NCBI RefSeq assembly: GCF_022899355.1
Contig: NZ_JALJCK010000001.1
Coordinates: 534,346 to 598,345 of the forward strand
Length of the DNA stretch: 64,000 bases
Origin: Shinella yambaruensis
Lineage (GTDB): Bacteria > Pseudomonadota > Alphaproteobacteria > Rhizobiales > Rhizobiaceae
Direction of reading: 5' to 3'
Below are positions 24,435 to 34,810 of the stretch, piece by piece. The number at the start of each line of letters is the position of its first letter. Positions within the stretch are counted from its first letter, which is position 1. Made by a program: the position numbers and the translations under genes. Under the pieces are notes generated by a model that made no database searches, had not been told where the DNA came from, and saw only the letters and a program-made list of their open reading frames with translations.

Positions 24435-25916
24435 TTACCACCACTTGGCCGGCGTGAAGCGGCCGGCTGCCTTTTCGATGACATGCGCGGTCTTGAAGAG
24501 GACGTCCTCCTCGAAGGGCTTGCCGATGAGCTGGAGGCTGAGGGGCAGGCCCTTGTGGTCGAGACCGGCGGGCACGGATAGGCCCGGCAGGCCCGCCATG
24601 TTCACCGTGACGGTGAAGATGTCCTGCAGGTACATCTTGACGGGATCGGATGCGAGCTCCTCGTCGGCGATGCCGAAGGCGGAGGACGGCGTCGCGGGGG
24701 TCAGGATCGCGTCGACGCCGGCATTGAAGGCGAGCTCGAAGTCGCGCTTGATCAGCGTGCGGACCTTCTGCGCCTGGAGGTAGTAGGCGTCGTAGTAGCC
24801 GGCCGACAGCACGTAGGTGCCGATCATGATACGGCGCTTGACCTCCTGGCCGAAGCCGGCCGCGCGGGTCTTCTCGTACATGTCGACGATGTCCTTGCCG
24901 TCGACGCGCAGGCCGTAGCGCACGCCGTCATAGCGGGCAAGGTTCGACGAGGCCTCGGCGGGCGCCACGATGTAGTAGGCCGGCAGCGCGTATTTCGTGT
25001 GCGGCAGGGAAATGTCGACGACCTCGGCGCCGGCCTCCTTCAGCCAGGCGATGCCCTGCTGCCAGAGCGCCTCGATCTCCTCCGGCATGCCTTCGACGCG
25101 GTACTCGCGCGGAATGCCGATGCGCATGCCCTTCAGCGACTGGCCGAGCGCGGCTTCGTAATCCGGCACCGGCAGGTCGACGGAGGTGGTGTCCTTGGCA
25201 TCGACGCTCGCCATGGACTTCAGCAGGATCGCCGCATCGCGCACGTCGCGGGCGATGGGGCCGGCCTGGTCGAGCGAGGAGGCGAAGGCGACGATGCCCC
25301 AGCGCGAGCAGCGGCCATAGGTCGGCTTGATGCCGACGGTGCCGGTGAAGGCGGCGGGCTGGCGGATGGAGCCGCCGGTATCCGTCGCCGTCGCGCCGGC
25401 GCACAGGAACGCGGCGACGGCCGCCGCCGAGCCGCCGGACGAGCCGCCCGGCACCAGATCGGCATTGGAGCCCTTCGCGCGCCACGGGTTCTTGACCGCG
25501 CCGTAATAGGAGCTCTCGTTGGAAGAGCCCATGGCGAACTCGTCCATGTTCAATTTGCCGAGCATGACGGCGCCGTCGTTCCAGAGGTTCTGGGTGACGG
25601 TCGATTCGTATCTGGGCTTGAAGCCGTCGAGGATGTGGCTGCAGGCCTGGGTGTGCACGCCCTCGGTCGCGAACAGGTCCTTGATGCCGAGCGGGATGCC
25701 CTCCAACGCGCCGGCCTTGCCGGCGGCGATGCGGGTGTCGGAGGCCTTCGCCATGTCGCGCGCCTTTTCCGGCGTCACGGCGACATAGGCGTTGATCGTC
25801 GGGTTCGCCGCCTCGATCGCGCCGAGATAGGCATCCGTCAGCTCGACGGCGGTGATCTCCTTGGCGCCGAGCTTTTCGCGGGCTTCGGCAATGGTCAGGC
25901 GGGTCAGATCGGTCAT
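24435..25916 (-). CDS. gatA: aspartyl/glutamyl-tRNA amidotransferase subunit A
   Basis: Amidase subunit of GatCAB that releases ammonia from glutamine. Amidase-signature catalytic triad: Lys in [10 protein letters not shown] and the two Ser in [15 protein letters not shown] / [13 protein letters not shown] 25916 ([16 protein letters not shown]) gives 493 residues, the usual length; a GTG at 25928 would add four residues. It lies in the minus-strand run gatC, GNAT, gatA. Confidence 0.95.
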   Translation of the reverse strand: MTDLTRLTIAEAREKLGAKEITAVELTDAYLGAIEAANPTINAYVAVTPEKARDMAKASDTRIAAGKAGALEGIPLGIKDLFATEGVHTQACSHILDGFKPRYESTVTQNLWNDGAVMLGKLNMDEFAMGSSNESSYYGAVKNPWRAKGSNADLVPGGSSGGSAAAVAAFLCAGATATDTGGSIRQPAAFTGTVGIKPTYGRCSRWGIVAFASSLDQAGPIARDVRDAAILLKSMASVDAKDTTSVDLPVPDYEAALGQSLKGMRIGIPREYRVEGMPEEIEALWQQGIAWLKEAGAEVVDISLPHTKYALPAYYIVAPAEASSNLARYDGVRYGLRVDGKDIVDMYEKTRAAGFGQEVKRRIMIGTYVLSAGYYDAYYLQAQKVRTLIKRDFELAFNAGVDAILTPATPSSAFGIADEELASDPVKMYLQDIFTVTVNMAGLPGLSVPAGLDHKGLPLSLQLIGKPFEEDVLFKTAHVIEKAAGRFTPAKWW

Positions 25917-25934
25917 GGGTGCGGTCACTTCGGG

Positions 25935-26399
25935 TCAGGCAGCGCGAAGCTGCTTTTGATAGAATATGGAATAGGGTGAATCCGGGTAGTCGAGCACGGG
26001 ACCGCAGCGGGTAAAGCCCGCCTTCTCGTAAATCGCCCAGGCGGCCGGATGACGGTCGCCGGTTTCGAGCACGAGCGTTTCCAGCCCTTCCCGTTCGGCG
26101 GCGGCCTGGATCTCACCAAGGATGCGCCGGCCGATGCCCTGCCCCTGCCAGTCCGGCCGGGTGAACATGCGCTTCACCTCGCCCACCGCCGCGGAATGGC
26201 GCTTCAGCGCGCCGCAGCCGACGACGGTCCCCTCGTCGCGGGCGATCCAGACCGTCACGGTCGGCTCGGCCATCTGCTCGACGGTCAGGTGGTAGCAGGC
26301 CTCCGGCGGCGAGAGCGCGAGCAGGACGGTGTTCAGCTCCGCGACCAGCGCGCGAACCTCATCGTCAAGCGGGCTCTCGATGGCGAGGGTGACGGCCAA
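25935..26399 (-). CDS. GNAT family N-acetyltransferase between gatC and gatA
   Basis: A 154-residue transferase with acetyl-CoA loop DWQGQGIGRRILGEI and C-terminal AWAIYEKAGFTRCGPV. Similar small GNAT proteins sit between gatC and gatA in other Rhizobiaceae. Its gene starts three bases after the gatC stop codon and ends 18 bp before gatA, so the three are cotranscribed. Substrate unknown. Confidence 0.85.
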   Translation of the reverse strand: MAVTLAIESPLDDEVRALVAELNTVLLALSPPEACYHLTVEQMAEPTVTVWIARDEGTVVGCGALKRHSAAVGEVKRMFTRPDWQGQGIGRRILGEIQAAAEREGLETLVLETGDRHPAAWAIYEKAGFTRCGPVLDYPDSPYSIFYQKQLRAA

Positions 26400-26402
26400 G
26401 GA

Positions 26403-26690
26403 CTACTCCACCACCTTCGGAACCTGGAAGAAGTTGCGCTCGGAGGCCGGCGCATTGGCGACGATGGCATCCGCCTTGTTGCCGTCGTTGACGACGTCCT
26501 GGCGCTTCTTCATTTCCATCGGCGTGACGGAGGTCATCGGCTCGACGCCGTCGACATCGACTTCGGACAGCTGCTCGACAAAGCCGAGGATGCCGTTCAG
26601 CTCGCCGGTCATGCGGTTTGCCTCTTCCTCGCTGACGGCGATGCGGGCAAGGCGCGCGACGCGCTTCACGGTGGCTAGATCTACGGACAT
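26403..26690 (-). CDS. gatC: aspartyl/glutamyl-tRNA amidotransferase subunit C
   Basis: Small subunit (95 residues) that holds GatA and GatB together. Starts [23 protein letters not shown], with [27 protein letters not shown] typical of GatC and the C-terminal [10 protein letters not shown] strand. First gene of the gatC-GNAT-gatA run. Confidence 0.95.
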   Translation of the reverse strand: MSVDLATVKRVARLARIAVSEEEANRMTGELNGILGFVEQLSEVDVDGVEPMTSVTPMEMKKRQDVVNDGNKADAIVANAPASERNFFQVPKVVE

Positions 26691-26793
26691 GGGTGGTCTC
26701 CGCTCAGAAATTTCTACCCGCTATACTGACCAAGCCCAAGGGGCGCAACGGGGGAATGGCCCCTTCCACGCCCCCTCGCCCGTTTTCGCCCCC

Positions 26794-27498
26794 TCAGCGC
26801 GAGACCACGCTGCCGACGCCCGGCACCTCGATCTTCGCCGAAGCACCGTCCATCGCCTTGACGAAAAGATCGGCCGTCGGCGCCAGCAGGCCGAAGGAAC
26901 CGTAGTGGCAGGGGATGACCGTGTCGAACGTGAAGAAGCGCTGGCAGGCGAGCGCAGCGACGGCACCGCCCATGGTGAAGCGGTCGCCGATCGGCACGAG
27001 GCCGATTTCCGGCTGGTGCAGCTCGTTGATCAGCGCCATGTCGGAGAAGATGTCGGTGTCGCCCATGTGATAGAGCGTCGGCTCGTCCTCGAAATGCAGG
27101 ACGAGGCCGTTGGCATTGCCGAGCGAATGGGAGACGCCGTCCTCGGTGATCTGCGCGGAGGAATGCAGCGCATTGACGAAGGTGGTCGAGAAACCGTCGA
27201 ACTGCACGGTGCCGCCGGTATTGCCCATGTCGACCTTTTCCACGCCCTTGGCGCCGAGCCAGGCGGCAAGGTCCGCATTGGCGAGCACGGTCGCGCCGGT
27301 CTCCTTCGCGATCTTGATCGTATCGCCGACATGGTCGCCATGACCGTGGGTCAGCAGGATATGGGTAAGGCCCGCGACCGCGTCCTTGCGGGTCGCCTCG
27401 TCGAAGGCGGGATTGCTGGTGAAGAACGGGTCTATCAGGATCCTGGCTTTCGCCGTTTCGATCCGGAAGGCGGAGTGGCCGAGCCAGGTGATTTTCAT
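26794..27498 (-). CDS. UPF0173 metal-dependent hydrolase, MBL fold
   Basis: A 234-residue metallo-beta-lactamase-fold protein. Zinc site HGHGDHVGD (HxHxDH type) near residue 50, preceded by [14 protein letters not shown] and followed by the [12 protein letters not shown] and PCHYGSF metal-ligand blocks. Typical UPF0173 length. Substrate unknown; the family is found next to varied genes. Confidence 0.9.
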   Translation of the reverse strand: MKITWLGHSAFRIETAKARILIDPFFTSNPAFDEATRKDAVAGLTHILLTHGHGDHVGDTIKIAKETGATVLANADLAAWLGAKGVEKVDMGNTGGTVQFDGFSTTFVNALHSSAQITEDGVSHSLGNANGLVLHFEDEPTLYHMGDTDIFSDMALINELHQPEIGLVPIGDRFTMGGAVAALACQRFFTFDTVIPCHYGSFGLLAPTADLFVKAMDGASAKIEVPGVGSVVSR

Positions 27499-27615
27499 GC
27501 TTGTTCTCCCGTTGGGGTCCTTGGCGCAATATAGAACCGGCGAAGGCCGTTTCCATCCATCGCCGGATCGTTATAAGCGTGGCCTTGAAGATGGAGCAAC
27601 ATGCAAGGAGCCGCC

Positions 27616-27912
27616 ATGAGCGACGACGACTATATCTATGACGAAGCGACCGGCGAATGGCGGCCGGCCTCCGAAATCGCCGCGGAGAAGGCGGCGCAGA
27701 ACCAGGTGCGCGATGCCAGCGGCACCGTGCTTGCCGATGGCGATTCGGTCGTGCTCATCAAGGACCTGAAGGTGAAGGGCGCCGGCCAGACGCTGAAGCA
27801 GGGCACGGTGATCAAGTCGATCCGCCTCACCGACAATCCGGAGGAGATCGACTGCCGGCATGAGACGATCAAGGGCCTGGTCCTGCGCACGGAATTCGTG
27901 CGCAAGCGCTGA
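27616..27912 (+). CDS. PhnA-domain protein (YjdM-like)
   Basis: A 98-residue protein whose C-terminal two thirds match the PhnA/YjdM domain: [40 protein letters not shown] and [16 protein letters not shown]. Often named alkylphosphonate utilization protein, but a phosphonate role is doubtful because no phn genes are near. ATG 27616 was chosen over 27601 because AAGGAG lies six bases before it. It precedes ruvX by 11 bp and may be cotranscribed. Confidence 0.82.
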   Translation: MSDDDYIYDEATGEWRPASEIAAEKAAQNQVRDASGTVLADGDSVVLIKDLKVKGAGQTLKQGTVIKSIRLTDNPEEIDCRHETIKGLVLRTEFVRKR

Positions 27913-27923
27913 GAGGGGCCTTC

Positions 27924-28409
27924 ATGGCAACGCTGACACTGGAAGAACTGGCCGCAACGCTCGCGCCCGGCCAGCCGATCGCCGGCCTCGACCTCGGCAC
28001 GAAGACCATCGGGCTTTCGGTCTCCGATCTCGGCCGGCGGCTGGCGACGCCGCGTCCGGTGCTGAAACGCGTGAAGTTCACCCAGGATGCCGAGGTGCTG
28101 CTGGCCTTCGCGGCGAAGGAGAAGGTCGCCGCCTTCGTCATCGGCCTGCCGATGAACATGGACGGCAGCGCCGGGCCGCGCGTCCAGGCGACACGCGCCT
28201 TCGTACGCTCCATGGCCGAAAAGACCGACATTCCCTTCGTCTTCTGGGACGAGCGGCTGTCGACGGTGGCGGCGGAGCGCACGCTGATCGAGATGGACGT
28301 GTCGCGCAGGAAGCGGGCCGAACGCATCGATTCGGCCGCCGCCTCCTTCATCCTTCAGGGTGCACTGGACAGGCTCTCGTCGCTGGCAAGGGCGGCCGGC
28401 GCCGACTGA
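27924..28409 (+). CDS. ruvX: RuvX/YqgF putative Holliday junction resolvase
   Basis: RNase H-fold protein of 161 residues. Catalytic Asp in [30 protein letters not shown], and the [15 protein letters not shown] block with [14 protein letters not shown] at the end. YqgF proteins are linked to 16S rRNA 5'-end maturation and, less surely, to recombination. The last 55 bp overlap the convergent small membrane protein gene. Confidence 0.93.
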   Translation: MATLTLEELAATLAPGQPIAGLDLGTKTIGLSVSDLGRRLATPRPVLKRVKFTQDAEVLLAFAAKEKVAAFVIGLPMNMDGSAGPRVQATRAFVRSMAEKTDIPFVFWDERLSTVAAERTLIEMDVSRRKRAERIDSAAASFILQGALDRLSSLARAAGAD

Positions 28410-28681
28410 CGGCGGGCCTGCCACCAGGCGGCAATCTTCCCGCGGCGCCGGAACGCGATGATGCCGAGCACGAGGAAGCTGTCGACGATGATGGCGCGCA
28501 GCACCAGCGGCGGCAGGTCCTCCGGCGGGATGCCGAGGATATGGCCGTAGATCTGGAACACCAGGTCATGCGTATCGCGCGTCAGCATGAAGAAGCCGAA
28601 GCTCATGTCGTAGTAGGAAAGCCCGTACCAGCTGCCGAGCAGCGCGATGGGGCCGGCCCAGAGAATCAGGAACCACTTCAT
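28355..28681 (-). CDS. small membrane protein, DUF6105-like
   Basis: A 108-residue protein with two hydrophobic segments ([21 protein letters not shown] and the later [19 protein letters not shown]). The start at 28681 has AGGAGGG upstream. I recall this family as DUF6105, next to ruvX in rhizobia; the name is from memory. Its 3' end overlaps ruvX by 55 bp tail to tail. The start codon overlaps the stop codon of an even smaller upstream membrane-protein frame (ATGA), so the two are probably translated together. Confidence 0.75.
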   Translation of the reverse strand: MKWFLILWAGPIALLGSWYGLSYYDMSFGFFMLTRDTHDLVFQIYGHILGIPPEDLPPLVLRAIIVDSFLVLGIIAFRRRGKIAAWWQARRQSAPAALASDESLSSAP

Positions 28682-28836
28682 GCCGCCCTCCTCTTCGGTG
28701 CGAGAAGGTCGCCGGCCGCAAAGACGATCTCGCTGGCCGCCACGCCCGCGGCGATGACGAGAAGCGGAACGACGATATCCACCGCCGCAAAACAAAACAG
28801 GGTCGTCATGACCGAAATCCGGGCCGTTCTGGCCAT
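28678..28836 (-). CDS. putative 52-residue membrane protein upstream of the DUF6105-like gene
   Basis: A short frame: ATG at 28836 (MARTARISVMTTLFCFAAV...), one long hydrophobic stretch (about residues 11-40), a basic end (APKRRAA), and a stop that overlaps the next gene's ATG by the ATGA arrangement. An internal ATG at 28809 gives 43 residues. Translational coupling and a single clear membrane segment favour a real gene; no homologue was recognised. A CtrA-box-like sequence lies about 20 bp upstream. Confidence 0.5.
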   Translation of the reverse strand: MARTARISVMTTLFCFAAVDIVVPLLVIAAGVAASEIVFAAGDLLAPKRRAA

Positions 28837-28857
28837 AGGCTGCACTCGCTCACATGG

Positions 28858-28872
28858 TTAACACCAGGTAAA
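28858..28872 (-). promoter_or_regulatory. possible CtrA box
   Basis: On the minus strand TTTA-N7-TTAA followed by CCAT, seven of eight matches to the CtrA consensus TTAA-N7-TTAA with the extended TTAACCAT half. It lies 22-36 bp upstream of the start of the 52-residue membrane protein. Confidence 0.35.
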
Positions 28873-29019
28873 CGGCACCTTCACCCGTTAACCCTGTTCG
28901 CGCAACGCAAACCCTTCATTAAGGTTAATTTCCACACGGGTCCCGCCGCGGGCAAGCCTTGCAAGCCCGCCCAAGGCGTGGAATGAGCAGCGACCATTTC
29001 CTCGCCCGCCCCGGTTCCC

Positions 29020-29955
29020 ATGCTCGCCATCTTCGAAAGCATCCTTCCCGTCTTCCTGCTCGTCGTGCTGGGGGTTCTTCTCAAGCGCTGGCGGCTGATC
29101 GATCGCGACATGTGGAACGGGCTCGAGCAGCTCGGCTTCTTCGTGCTCTTTCCCTGCCTGCTCTTCACGACGCTCGCCAAGGCCGAGTTTTCCGGCATCG
29201 CCGCCGGCAGCGTGGCGCTCGGCTCCATCGGCTCGCTGAGCTTCATCGCGCTGCTGCTGGCGCTCGCCTGGCCGCTCTTTCGCGCCGCCGGCGTCTCGGG
29301 TGCCGCCTATACCTCGGTCTACCAGACCTCGACGCGCTGGAACGCCTTCATCGCGCTTGCCATCGCCGAAAAGCTCTACGGGCCGGAAAGCCTTGCGCTG
29401 GTCGCGCTGGTCGCCACGCTGATCATCATCCCGATCAACCTCTACAATATCGGCATTCTCGTCTGGTTCGGCGGCGGCACGCGCAGCCTCAGGACATTCG
29501 CGCAGAAAATCGTCACCAATCCGATGATCATCGGTTCGGTGCTCGGCGTCACCATCAACCTTCTGGAAATCCCGGTCTACGCGCCGCTGATGCAGGCGGC
29601 GGAACTCGTCGCCGGCACCTCGCTCAGCCTCGGCCTGATCATGGTCGGCGCCGGACTGAAGCTTGCCGATGCGCTGAAACCCCGGCCGCTGGCGCTGCTG
29701 CCGGTCGCCTTGAAGCTCGTGTTCATGCCGCTGGTCATGACGGCGGCCGCCTATGTCCTCGGCATGCGCGGCGAACCGCTGCTGACGATCGCCATGGGAG
29801 CGAGCGTGCCGACGGCGATGAACGGCTATGTGCTGGCCAAGCAGATGGGCGGCGACGCGCCGCTCTATGCCGCCGTCGCCACGCTGCAGACGATCGCCTC
29901 GTTCCTCACGATCCCGGTCGTGCTGGCCGCGACCGCCTACCTTGCCGGCGGATAG
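29020..29955 (+). CDS. AEC family transporter
   Basis: A 311-residue inner-membrane carrier of the auxin efflux carrier family with about ten hydrophobic segments, starting [24 protein letters not shown] and with [14 protein letters not shown] and the [19 protein letters not shown] block near the end. Substrate unknown; relatives move organic acids or amino acids. The start is uncertain because no ribosome site is visible. Its last 19 bp overlap the convergent aidB gene. Confidence 0.88.
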   Translation: MLAIFESILPVFLLVVLGVLLKRWRLIDRDMWNGLEQLGFFVLFPCLLFTTLAKAEFSGIAAGSVALGSIGSLSFIALLLALAWPLFRAAGVSGAAYTSVYQTSTRWNAFIALAIAEKLYGPESLALVALVATLIIIPINLYNIGILVWFGGGTRSLRTFAQKIVTNPMIIGSVLGVTINLLEIPVYAPLMQAAELVAGTSLSLGLIMVGAGLKLADALKPRPLALLPVALKLVFMPLVMTAAAYVLGMRGEPLLTIAMGASVPTAMNGYVLAKQMGGDAPLYAAVATLQTIASFLTIPVVLAATAYLAGG

Positions 29956-31589
29956 AGCAGGTCGACGATATAGGCCGAATCGAAGCGCGAATCGAGCATG
30001 CCGTAGGTCGAACGCCAGCCCGAGGCGAGGCGCGTCTCGAGGAAGGCATCGGCGATGCGGCCGGCACCGGCGCGGTAGAGCTCGGCCGCGGCGGCGGCAA
30101 GCGCCAGCTGCTCGACCAGCATGCGGGCCGCCCCCTCGTCGCGCTCGCAGAGCGACAGCGCCGCGCGCAGCACGTCGGCCGTCTTCTTGCCGGCCGGGCC
30201 GAGATCGCGGGCAAGCCCGGCGAACAGCATCTCGAACAGGTCCCTGCCCCGGCCGATGACGCGCATCAGGTCGAGCGCCATGACATTGCCCGAGCCTTCC
30301 CAGATCGCGTTGACCGGCGCCTCCCGGTAATGCCGGGCGATCGGCCGCTCCTCGACATAGCCGCTGCCGCCGATGCACTCCATCGCCTCGTAGATGAGAG
30401 CGGGCGCGATCTTGCAGCACCAGTATTTCGTCACCGGCGTCATGATGCGGGCATAGGCGGCGTCCTCGGCACTGTCGCGCGCCTTGTCGAAAGCCTCCGC
30501 CAGGCGCAGGGAAAGCGCGGTCGCGGCCGCGACGTCGAGCGCCATGTCGGCAAGCACGCGCGTCATGATCGGCTGGGCGACCAGCGGCTTGCCGAAGACG
30601 GTGCGGCCGCGCGTATGGTGCACGGCTTCTGCGAGCGAGGCGCGCATGATGCCGGAGGAGGCCAGCGCGCAGTCGAGCCGCGTCAGCGTCACCATGTCGA
30701 GGATGGTGCGGATGCCGGCATCGGGCGTGCCGAGCAGGAAGCCGAAGGTTTCGGAGAACTCGACCTCGGACGAGGCGTTGGAGCGGTTGCCGACCTTGTC
30801 CTTCAGGCGCTGGAAGCGAAGGCCGTTGCTGGAGCCGTCCTCCAGGAGGCGCGGCACGAGGAAGCAGCCGACGCCCTCGCGCGTCTGGGCGAGCATCACG
30901 AAACCGTCGCTCATCGGCGCCGACATGAACCATTTGTGGCCGGAGAGCCGGTAGATGCCCTCGCCGACGCGCTCGGCGGTGGAGGTGTTGGCGCGCACAT
31001 CCGTGCCGCCCTGCTTTTCCGTCATGCCCATGCCGATGGTGACGGCGCTCTTCTGCATGGCGGGCTTGTTGGTGCTGTCATACTTGCGCGACAGGATTTT
31101 TCGCCCCCATTCGCGCTGCACCTGCGGCGAGACGGAGAGGGCCGCGACCGAGGCGCTTGTCATGGTCAGCGGGCAGAGATGGCCGCATTCGAGCTGGGCG
31201 GTCAGGTAGAAGCGCACCGCGCGCGCCTTGTGCGCCCTGCCCTTCTCGTCCGGCACGTTCTCCCACAGCGAGGAATGCAGGCCGCTCGCCATGGAGCGGC
31301 GCATCAGCGCGTGCCAGGCGGGGTGGTAGTCGACGACGTCGAGGCGCTCGCCGCGCGGGCCGTGGGTGCGCAGCTGCGGCACGCCCTCGTTCGCCATGCG
31401 GGCGAGTTCCTGCGCTTCCGGCGAGGTCACGGAACGGCCGATCGCGTCGAACTCGTCGCGCAGGCCCTTGGGCATGGCGTCGGTGGCATCGACCAGCAGC
31501 GGGTCGGAGCGATAGGCGTTGATGCCCGACCAGAGCGGCGGCTGGTTGAGATCGGCGAGTTTCTGTTCGGTCGTCTTGTCGCGAGTCAT
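29937..31589 (-). CDS. aidB: AidB-type acyl-CoA dehydrogenase
   Basis: A 550-residue flavoprotein closely resembling Escherichia coli AidB, part of the adaptive response to DNA alkylation: N-terminal domain [21 protein letters not shown]-domain motifs [12 protein letters not shown]-like [19 protein letters not shown], the [18 protein letters not shown] block and [14 protein letters not shown]. The C-terminal part probably corresponds to AidB's DNA-binding region. AidB binds DNA and is thought to shield it or destroy alkylating agents. No ada or alkB is in the window, so control by Ada cannot be judged. Confidence 0.9.
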   Translation of the reverse strand: MTRDKTTEQKLADLNQPPLWSGINAYRSDPLLVDATDAMPKGLRDEFDAIGRSVTSPEAQELARMANEGVPQLRTHGPRGERLDVVDYHPAWHALMRRSMASGLHSSLWENVPDEKGRAHKARAVRFYLTAQLECGHLCPLTMTSASVAALSVSPQVQREWGRKILSRKYDSTNKPAMQKSAVTIGMGMTEKQGGTDVRANTSTAERVGEGIYRLSGHKWFMSAPMSDGFVMLAQTREGVGCFLVPRLLEDGSSNGLRFQRLKDKVGNRSNASSEVEFSETFGFLLGTPDAGIRTILDMVTLTRLDCALASSGIMRASLAEAVHHTRGRTVFGKPLVAQPIMTRVLADMALDVAAATALSLRLAEAFDKARDSAEDAAYARIMTPVTKYWCCKIAPALIYEAMECIGGSGYVEERPIARHYREAPVNAIWEGSGNVMALDLMRVIGRGRDLFEMLFAGLARDLGPAGKKTADVLRAALSLCERDEGAARMLVEQLALAAAAAELYRAGAGRIADAFLETRLASGWRSTYGMLDSRFDSAYIVDLLYPPAR

Positions 31590-31696
31590 GAGCGGGTTCT
31601 AGCCCAAGTCGCGGCGGGGCGAAACGGGGCCTTGCGGCTGCCGGCGCCCCGGGCTTCACAAAAGCGTGGGAATGCGCGGCCTTGCCGCCGCTTCGC

Positions 31697-31725
31697 CTTG
31701 CCGCGGGGGAACCGACCCTCTATAG
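31697..31725 (+). promoter_or_regulatory. probable promoter of pyrB-pyrC'
   Basis: CTTGCC (31697-31702), 17-bp spacer, CTATAG (31720-31725): five of six matches to each half of the rhizobial CTTGAC-N17-CTATAT pattern. The predicted leader is about 30 nt and contains GGCGGAG before the pyrB ATG, so there is no room for an attenuator. Confidence 0.6.
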
Positions 31726-31760
31726 ACCCCGCGTATCCACGACAGTTGAGGCGGAGTTTC

Positions 31761-32702
31761 ATGGACTTCTTTCCGCATCGCCACCTTCTCGGCATCAAGG
31801 GCCTGACCGAGCAGGAGATCACGCACCTGCTCGACCGCGCCGACGAGGCGGTGAAAATCTCCCGGCAGCGGGAGAAGAAAACGTCGACCCTCCGGGGCCT
31901 GACGCAGATCAACCTGTTCTTCGAAGCCTCCACCCGCACGCAATCCTCCTTCGAGCTTGCCGGAAAACGCCTCGGCGCCGACGTGATGAACATGTCGGTC
32001 GGCAATTCCTCGGTAAAGAAGGGCGAGACGCTGATCGACACGGCGATGACGCTGAACGCCATGCACCCGGACGTGCTGGTCGTGCGCCACTCCTCCGCCG
32101 GTGCCGCCGCGCTGCTGGCGCAGAAGGTCTCCTGCTCAGTGGTGAACGCCGGCGACGGCCAGCACGAGCATCCGACCCAGGCCTTGCTCGACGCGCTGAC
32201 CATCCGCCGCGCCAAGGGCAAGCTCTCGCGCATCATCGTCGCGATCTGCGGCGATGTGCTGCATTCGCGCGTCGCCCGCTCGAATATCCTGCTGCTCAAC
32301 GCCATGGGCGCGCGCGTGCGCGTCGTCGCGCCTGCGACGCTGCTTCCCTCCGGCATCGCCGACATGGGCGCGGAGGTCTACCACTCCATGGAGGAAGGCC
32401 TGAAGGATGCCGACGTCGTGATGATGCTGCGCCTGCAGCGCGAGCGCATGTCCGGCGCCTTTGTGCCCTCGGTGCGCGAATATTTCCACTATTACGGGCT
32501 CGACGCGGAGAAGCTGAAGGCGGCGAAGGAGGATGCGCTCGTCATGCATCCCGGGCCGATGAACCGCGGCGTGGAGATCGCCTCCGAGATCGCCGACGGG
32601 CCGCAGAGCGTCATCGAGCAGCAGGTCGAGATGGGCGTCGCCGTCCGCATGGCCGTGATGGAAACGCTTCTCGTTTCGCAGAACCAGGGTGTCCGCGCAT
32701 GA
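31761..32702 (+). CDS. pyrB: aspartate carbamoyltransferase catalytic subunit
   Basis: Second step of pyrimidine synthesis. 313 residues starting [15 protein letters not shown]. Carbamoyl-phosphate site [20 protein letters not shown] (STRT), HPTQALLD, and the aspartate loop LRLQRERM. The stop codon overlaps the start of pyrC' (ATGA), so the two products are coupled, in line with the PyrB-PyrC' complexes known from Pseudomonas. Confidence 0.96.
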   Translation: MDFFPHRHLLGIKGLTEQEITHLLDRADEAVKISRQREKKTSTLRGLTQINLFFEASTRTQSSFELAGKRLGADVMNMSVGNSSVKKGETLIDTAMTLNAMHPDVLVVRHSSAGAAALLAQKVSCSVVNAGDGQHEHPTQALLDALTIRRAKGKLSRIIVAICGDVLHSRVARSNILLLNAMGARVRVVAPATLLPSGIADMGAEVYHSMEEGLKDADVVMMLRLQRERMSGAFVPSVREYFHYYGLDAEKLKAAKEDALVMHPGPMNRGVEIASEIADGPQSVIEQQVEMGVAVRMAVMETLLVSQNQGVRA

Positions 32703-33991
32703 CCCGCACCACCGTCCTGAAAAACCTCCGCATCCTGGACCCCTCGCGCAACCTGGACGAAAAGGGCTCCATCGTCATCGAGAACGGCAGGATCGCCGCC
32801 ATCGGCAGCGGCGCGCAGAACCAGGGCGCGCCGGAAGGCGCCGAGATCGTCGACGGACGCGGCCTCATCGCCGCGCCCGGCCTCGTCGATGCCCGCGTCT
32901 TCGTCGGCGAGCCCGGCGCCGAGCACCGCGAGACGATCGAATCGGCCTCCCGCGCCGCGGCGGCCGGCGGCGTCACAACCTTCATCACCATGCCGGACAC
33001 CGACCCCGTCATCGACGACATCGCGCTCGTCGAATTCGTGCTGAAGAACGCCCGCGACAAGGCCATCGTCAACATCCACCCCGCCGCGGCCCTCACCAAG
33101 GGGCTTGCCGGCGAGGAGATGACCGAATTCGGCCTGCTGAAGGATGCCGGCGCCGTCGCCTTCACCAATGGCCGCAACCCGATGCACAATGCGCAGGTGC
33201 TGCGCCGGGCCATGACCTATGCCCGCGAATTCGGCAGCGTCATCGCGCTCGAAACCCGCGACAAGTATCTCGGCGCCGGCGGCGTGATGAACGAGGGGCT
33301 GCTCGCAAGCTGGCTCGGCCTTTCCGGCAGCCCGCGCGAGGCCGAACTGATCCCGCTCGAACGGGACCTGCGCATCGCCGGCCTGGCGCGCGGCAAATAC
33401 CACGCGGCGCAGATCTCCGTGCCGGAATCGGCCGAAGCGGTGAAGCGCGCGAAGGAGCGCGGCGCGGACGTCACCTGCGGCATCTCGATCAACCACCTGA
33501 CGCTGAACGAGAACGACATCGGCGAATACCGCACCTTCTTCAAGCTCTCCCCGCCGCTGCGCGGCGAGGACGACCGCAAGGCCATGGTCGACGCGCTCGC
33601 CCGCGGCGAGATCGACATCATCGTCTCCTCGCACGACCCGCAGGACGTCGATACCAAGCGCCTGCCCTTCGCGGACGCGGCCGATGGCGCGATCGGCCTC
33701 GAGACCATGCTGGCGGCGGCGCTCAGGCTGCACCACAGCGGCGAGGTCCCGCTGATGCGGCTCCTCGATGCGCTCTCGACACGGCCGGCGCAGATCTTCG
33801 GCCTTGACGCCGGCACGCTTTCGCCCGGCGCGCGCGCTGACATCGTGCTGATCGATCCCGACGAACCCTGGCTCGCCACCAAGGACCGCTTCGTCTCGCG
33901 CTCGAAGAACACGCCCTTCGAAGATGCCCGCTTTACGGGACGCGCGATTAGCACCTATGTTGCCGGCGAACGGGTGTATTCGCTGGACTGA
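32699..33991 (+). CDS. pyrC': dihydroorotase-like protein lacking catalytic residues (PyrC')
   Basis: A 430-residue amidohydrolase-fold protein of the class I dihydroorotase type. The first metal motif HxH, expected after GLVD, reads ARVFVGEPG (Arg66, Phe68), and the catalytic TDHAPH segment reads SSHDPQ (Ser311 in place of Asp); SPHH reads INHL. These changes should abolish zinc binding and activity. In Pseudomonas, PyrC' is such an inactive homologue needed for assembly of active ATCase dodecamers. The coupling to pyrB by a four-base overlap supports that role. An active dihydroorotase must then be encoded elsewhere. Automated pipelines would call it dihydroorotase. Confidence 0.88.
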   Translation: MTRTTVLKNLRILDPSRNLDEKGSIVIENGRIAAIGSGAQNQGAPEGAEIVDGRGLIAAPGLVDARVFVGEPGAEHRETIESASRAAAAGGVTTFITMPDTDPVIDDIALVEFVLKNARDKAIVNIHPAAALTKGLAGEEMTEFGLLKDAGAVAFTNGRNPMHNAQVLRRAMTYAREFGSVIALETRDKYLGAGGVMNEGLLASWLGLSGSPREAELIPLERDLRIAGLARGKYHAAQISVPESAEAVKRAKERGADVTCGISINHLTLNENDIGEYRTFFKLSPPLRGEDDRKAMVDALARGEIDIIVSSHDPQDVDTKRLPFADAADGAIGLETMLAAALRLHHSGEVPLMRLLDALSTRPAQIFGLDAGTLSPGARADIVLIDPDEPWLATKDRFVSRSKNTPFEDARFTGRAISTYVAGERVYSLD

Positions 33992-34016
33992 AAGGGACAT
34001 CGGTCCGGCGGAGAGT

Positions 34017-34158
34017 GTGGATCCTCGGGTCGAGCCCGAGGATGACGGAAGAAGGAAGATCGGAAGACGTTGAGAAACGTTGCCCCTGCTGGACCGTTTG
34101 ATGGGGTCGGTAGCACCTCCCCCTCTCCGTCATCCTCGGGCTCGACCCGAGGATCCAC
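34017..34158. repeat. 142-bp intergenic element with perfect 33-bp terminal inverted repeats
   Basis: Ends 34017-34049 and 34126-34158 are exact reverse complements over 33 bp. They match the ends of the 16301-16476 element except for one substitution (GTCGAGC in place of GTCAAGC), which both ends share. The interior has an ACCGTTTGATGGGG stretch like the other copy. Located between pyrC' and plsY. Confidence 0.8.
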
Positions 34159-34193
34159 GCCCCGCATGCAGACATTGGAACGGGGGAACTGAC

Positions 34194-34808
34194 GTGTCCG
34201 ACATCTTCACCTGGCAGCTCGGCGCCCTGCCGACGCTCGCCGCCCTCGCCTTCGGCTATCTCCTCGGCTCCATCCCCTTCGGCCTGATCCTCACCCGCAT
34301 GGCCGGGCTCGGCGACGTGCGCCAGATCGGCTCCGGCAATATCGGCGCGACGAACGTGCTGCGCACCGGCAACAGGAAGCTTGCCGCGGCGACCCTGCTG
34401 CTCGACGCCCTCAAGGGCACGGCCGCCACCGCCATCGCCTCGCGCTGGGGGCTCGATGCCGGCCTTGCGGCGGGCCTTGCCGCCTTCCTCGGCCATCTCT
34501 TTCCCGTCTGGCTCGGCTTCAAGGGCGGCAAGGGGGTCGCGACCTATGTCGGCCTGCTGCTCGGCCTCGTGCCTGTCATGCTCGCCGTCTTCGCCGCCGT
34601 GTGGGTCGGCGTCGCCTATCTGACGCGCTATTCGTCCCTCTCCGCCCTGGTTGCAACCATCGTATCTCCGGTTGTATTGTGGTTTCTCGGCCACGAGAAG
34701 GTGGCGCTGCTGTTCGCCCTCCTCACGGTGATCACCTGGTGGAAGCACAGCGCCAATATCAGCCGCCTGCTCGGCGGCACGGAAAGCAAGATCGGCAGCA
34801 AGGGATAG
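34194..34808 (+). CDS. plsY: glycerol-3-phosphate acyltransferase PlsY
   Basis: Inner-membrane enzyme that transfers acyl groups from acyl-phosphate to glycerol-3-phosphate. 204 residues, five or so membrane segments, with the family motifs [13 protein letters not shown] (motif 1), [16 protein letters not shown] (phosphate loop) and [13 protein letters not shown] (motif 2). Translation starts at GTG 34194, which gives [10 protein letters not shown]. The dprA ATG follows two bases after the stop, so the genes form one unit. Confidence 0.95.
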   Translation: MSDIFTWQLGALPTLAALAFGYLLGSIPFGLILTRMAGLGDVRQIGSGNIGATNVLRTGNRKLAAATLLLDALKGTAATAIASRWGLDAGLAAGLAAFLGHLFPVWLGFKGGKGVATYVGLLLGLVPVMLAVFAAVWVGVAYLTRYSSLSALVATIVSPVVLWFLGHEKVALLFALLTVITWWKHSANISRLLGGTESKIGSKG

Positions 34809-34810
34809 AG

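Noticed and set aside
28959-32702. 1247-codon plus-strand open frame
   Set aside because: Only its last 313 codons (pyrB) match a family; the rest is antisense to aidB and in another frame of the AEC gene.
32699-33991. Naming the gene as an active dihydroorotase
   Set aside because: HxH and the catalytic Asp are missing, so the PyrC' interpretation is preferred.
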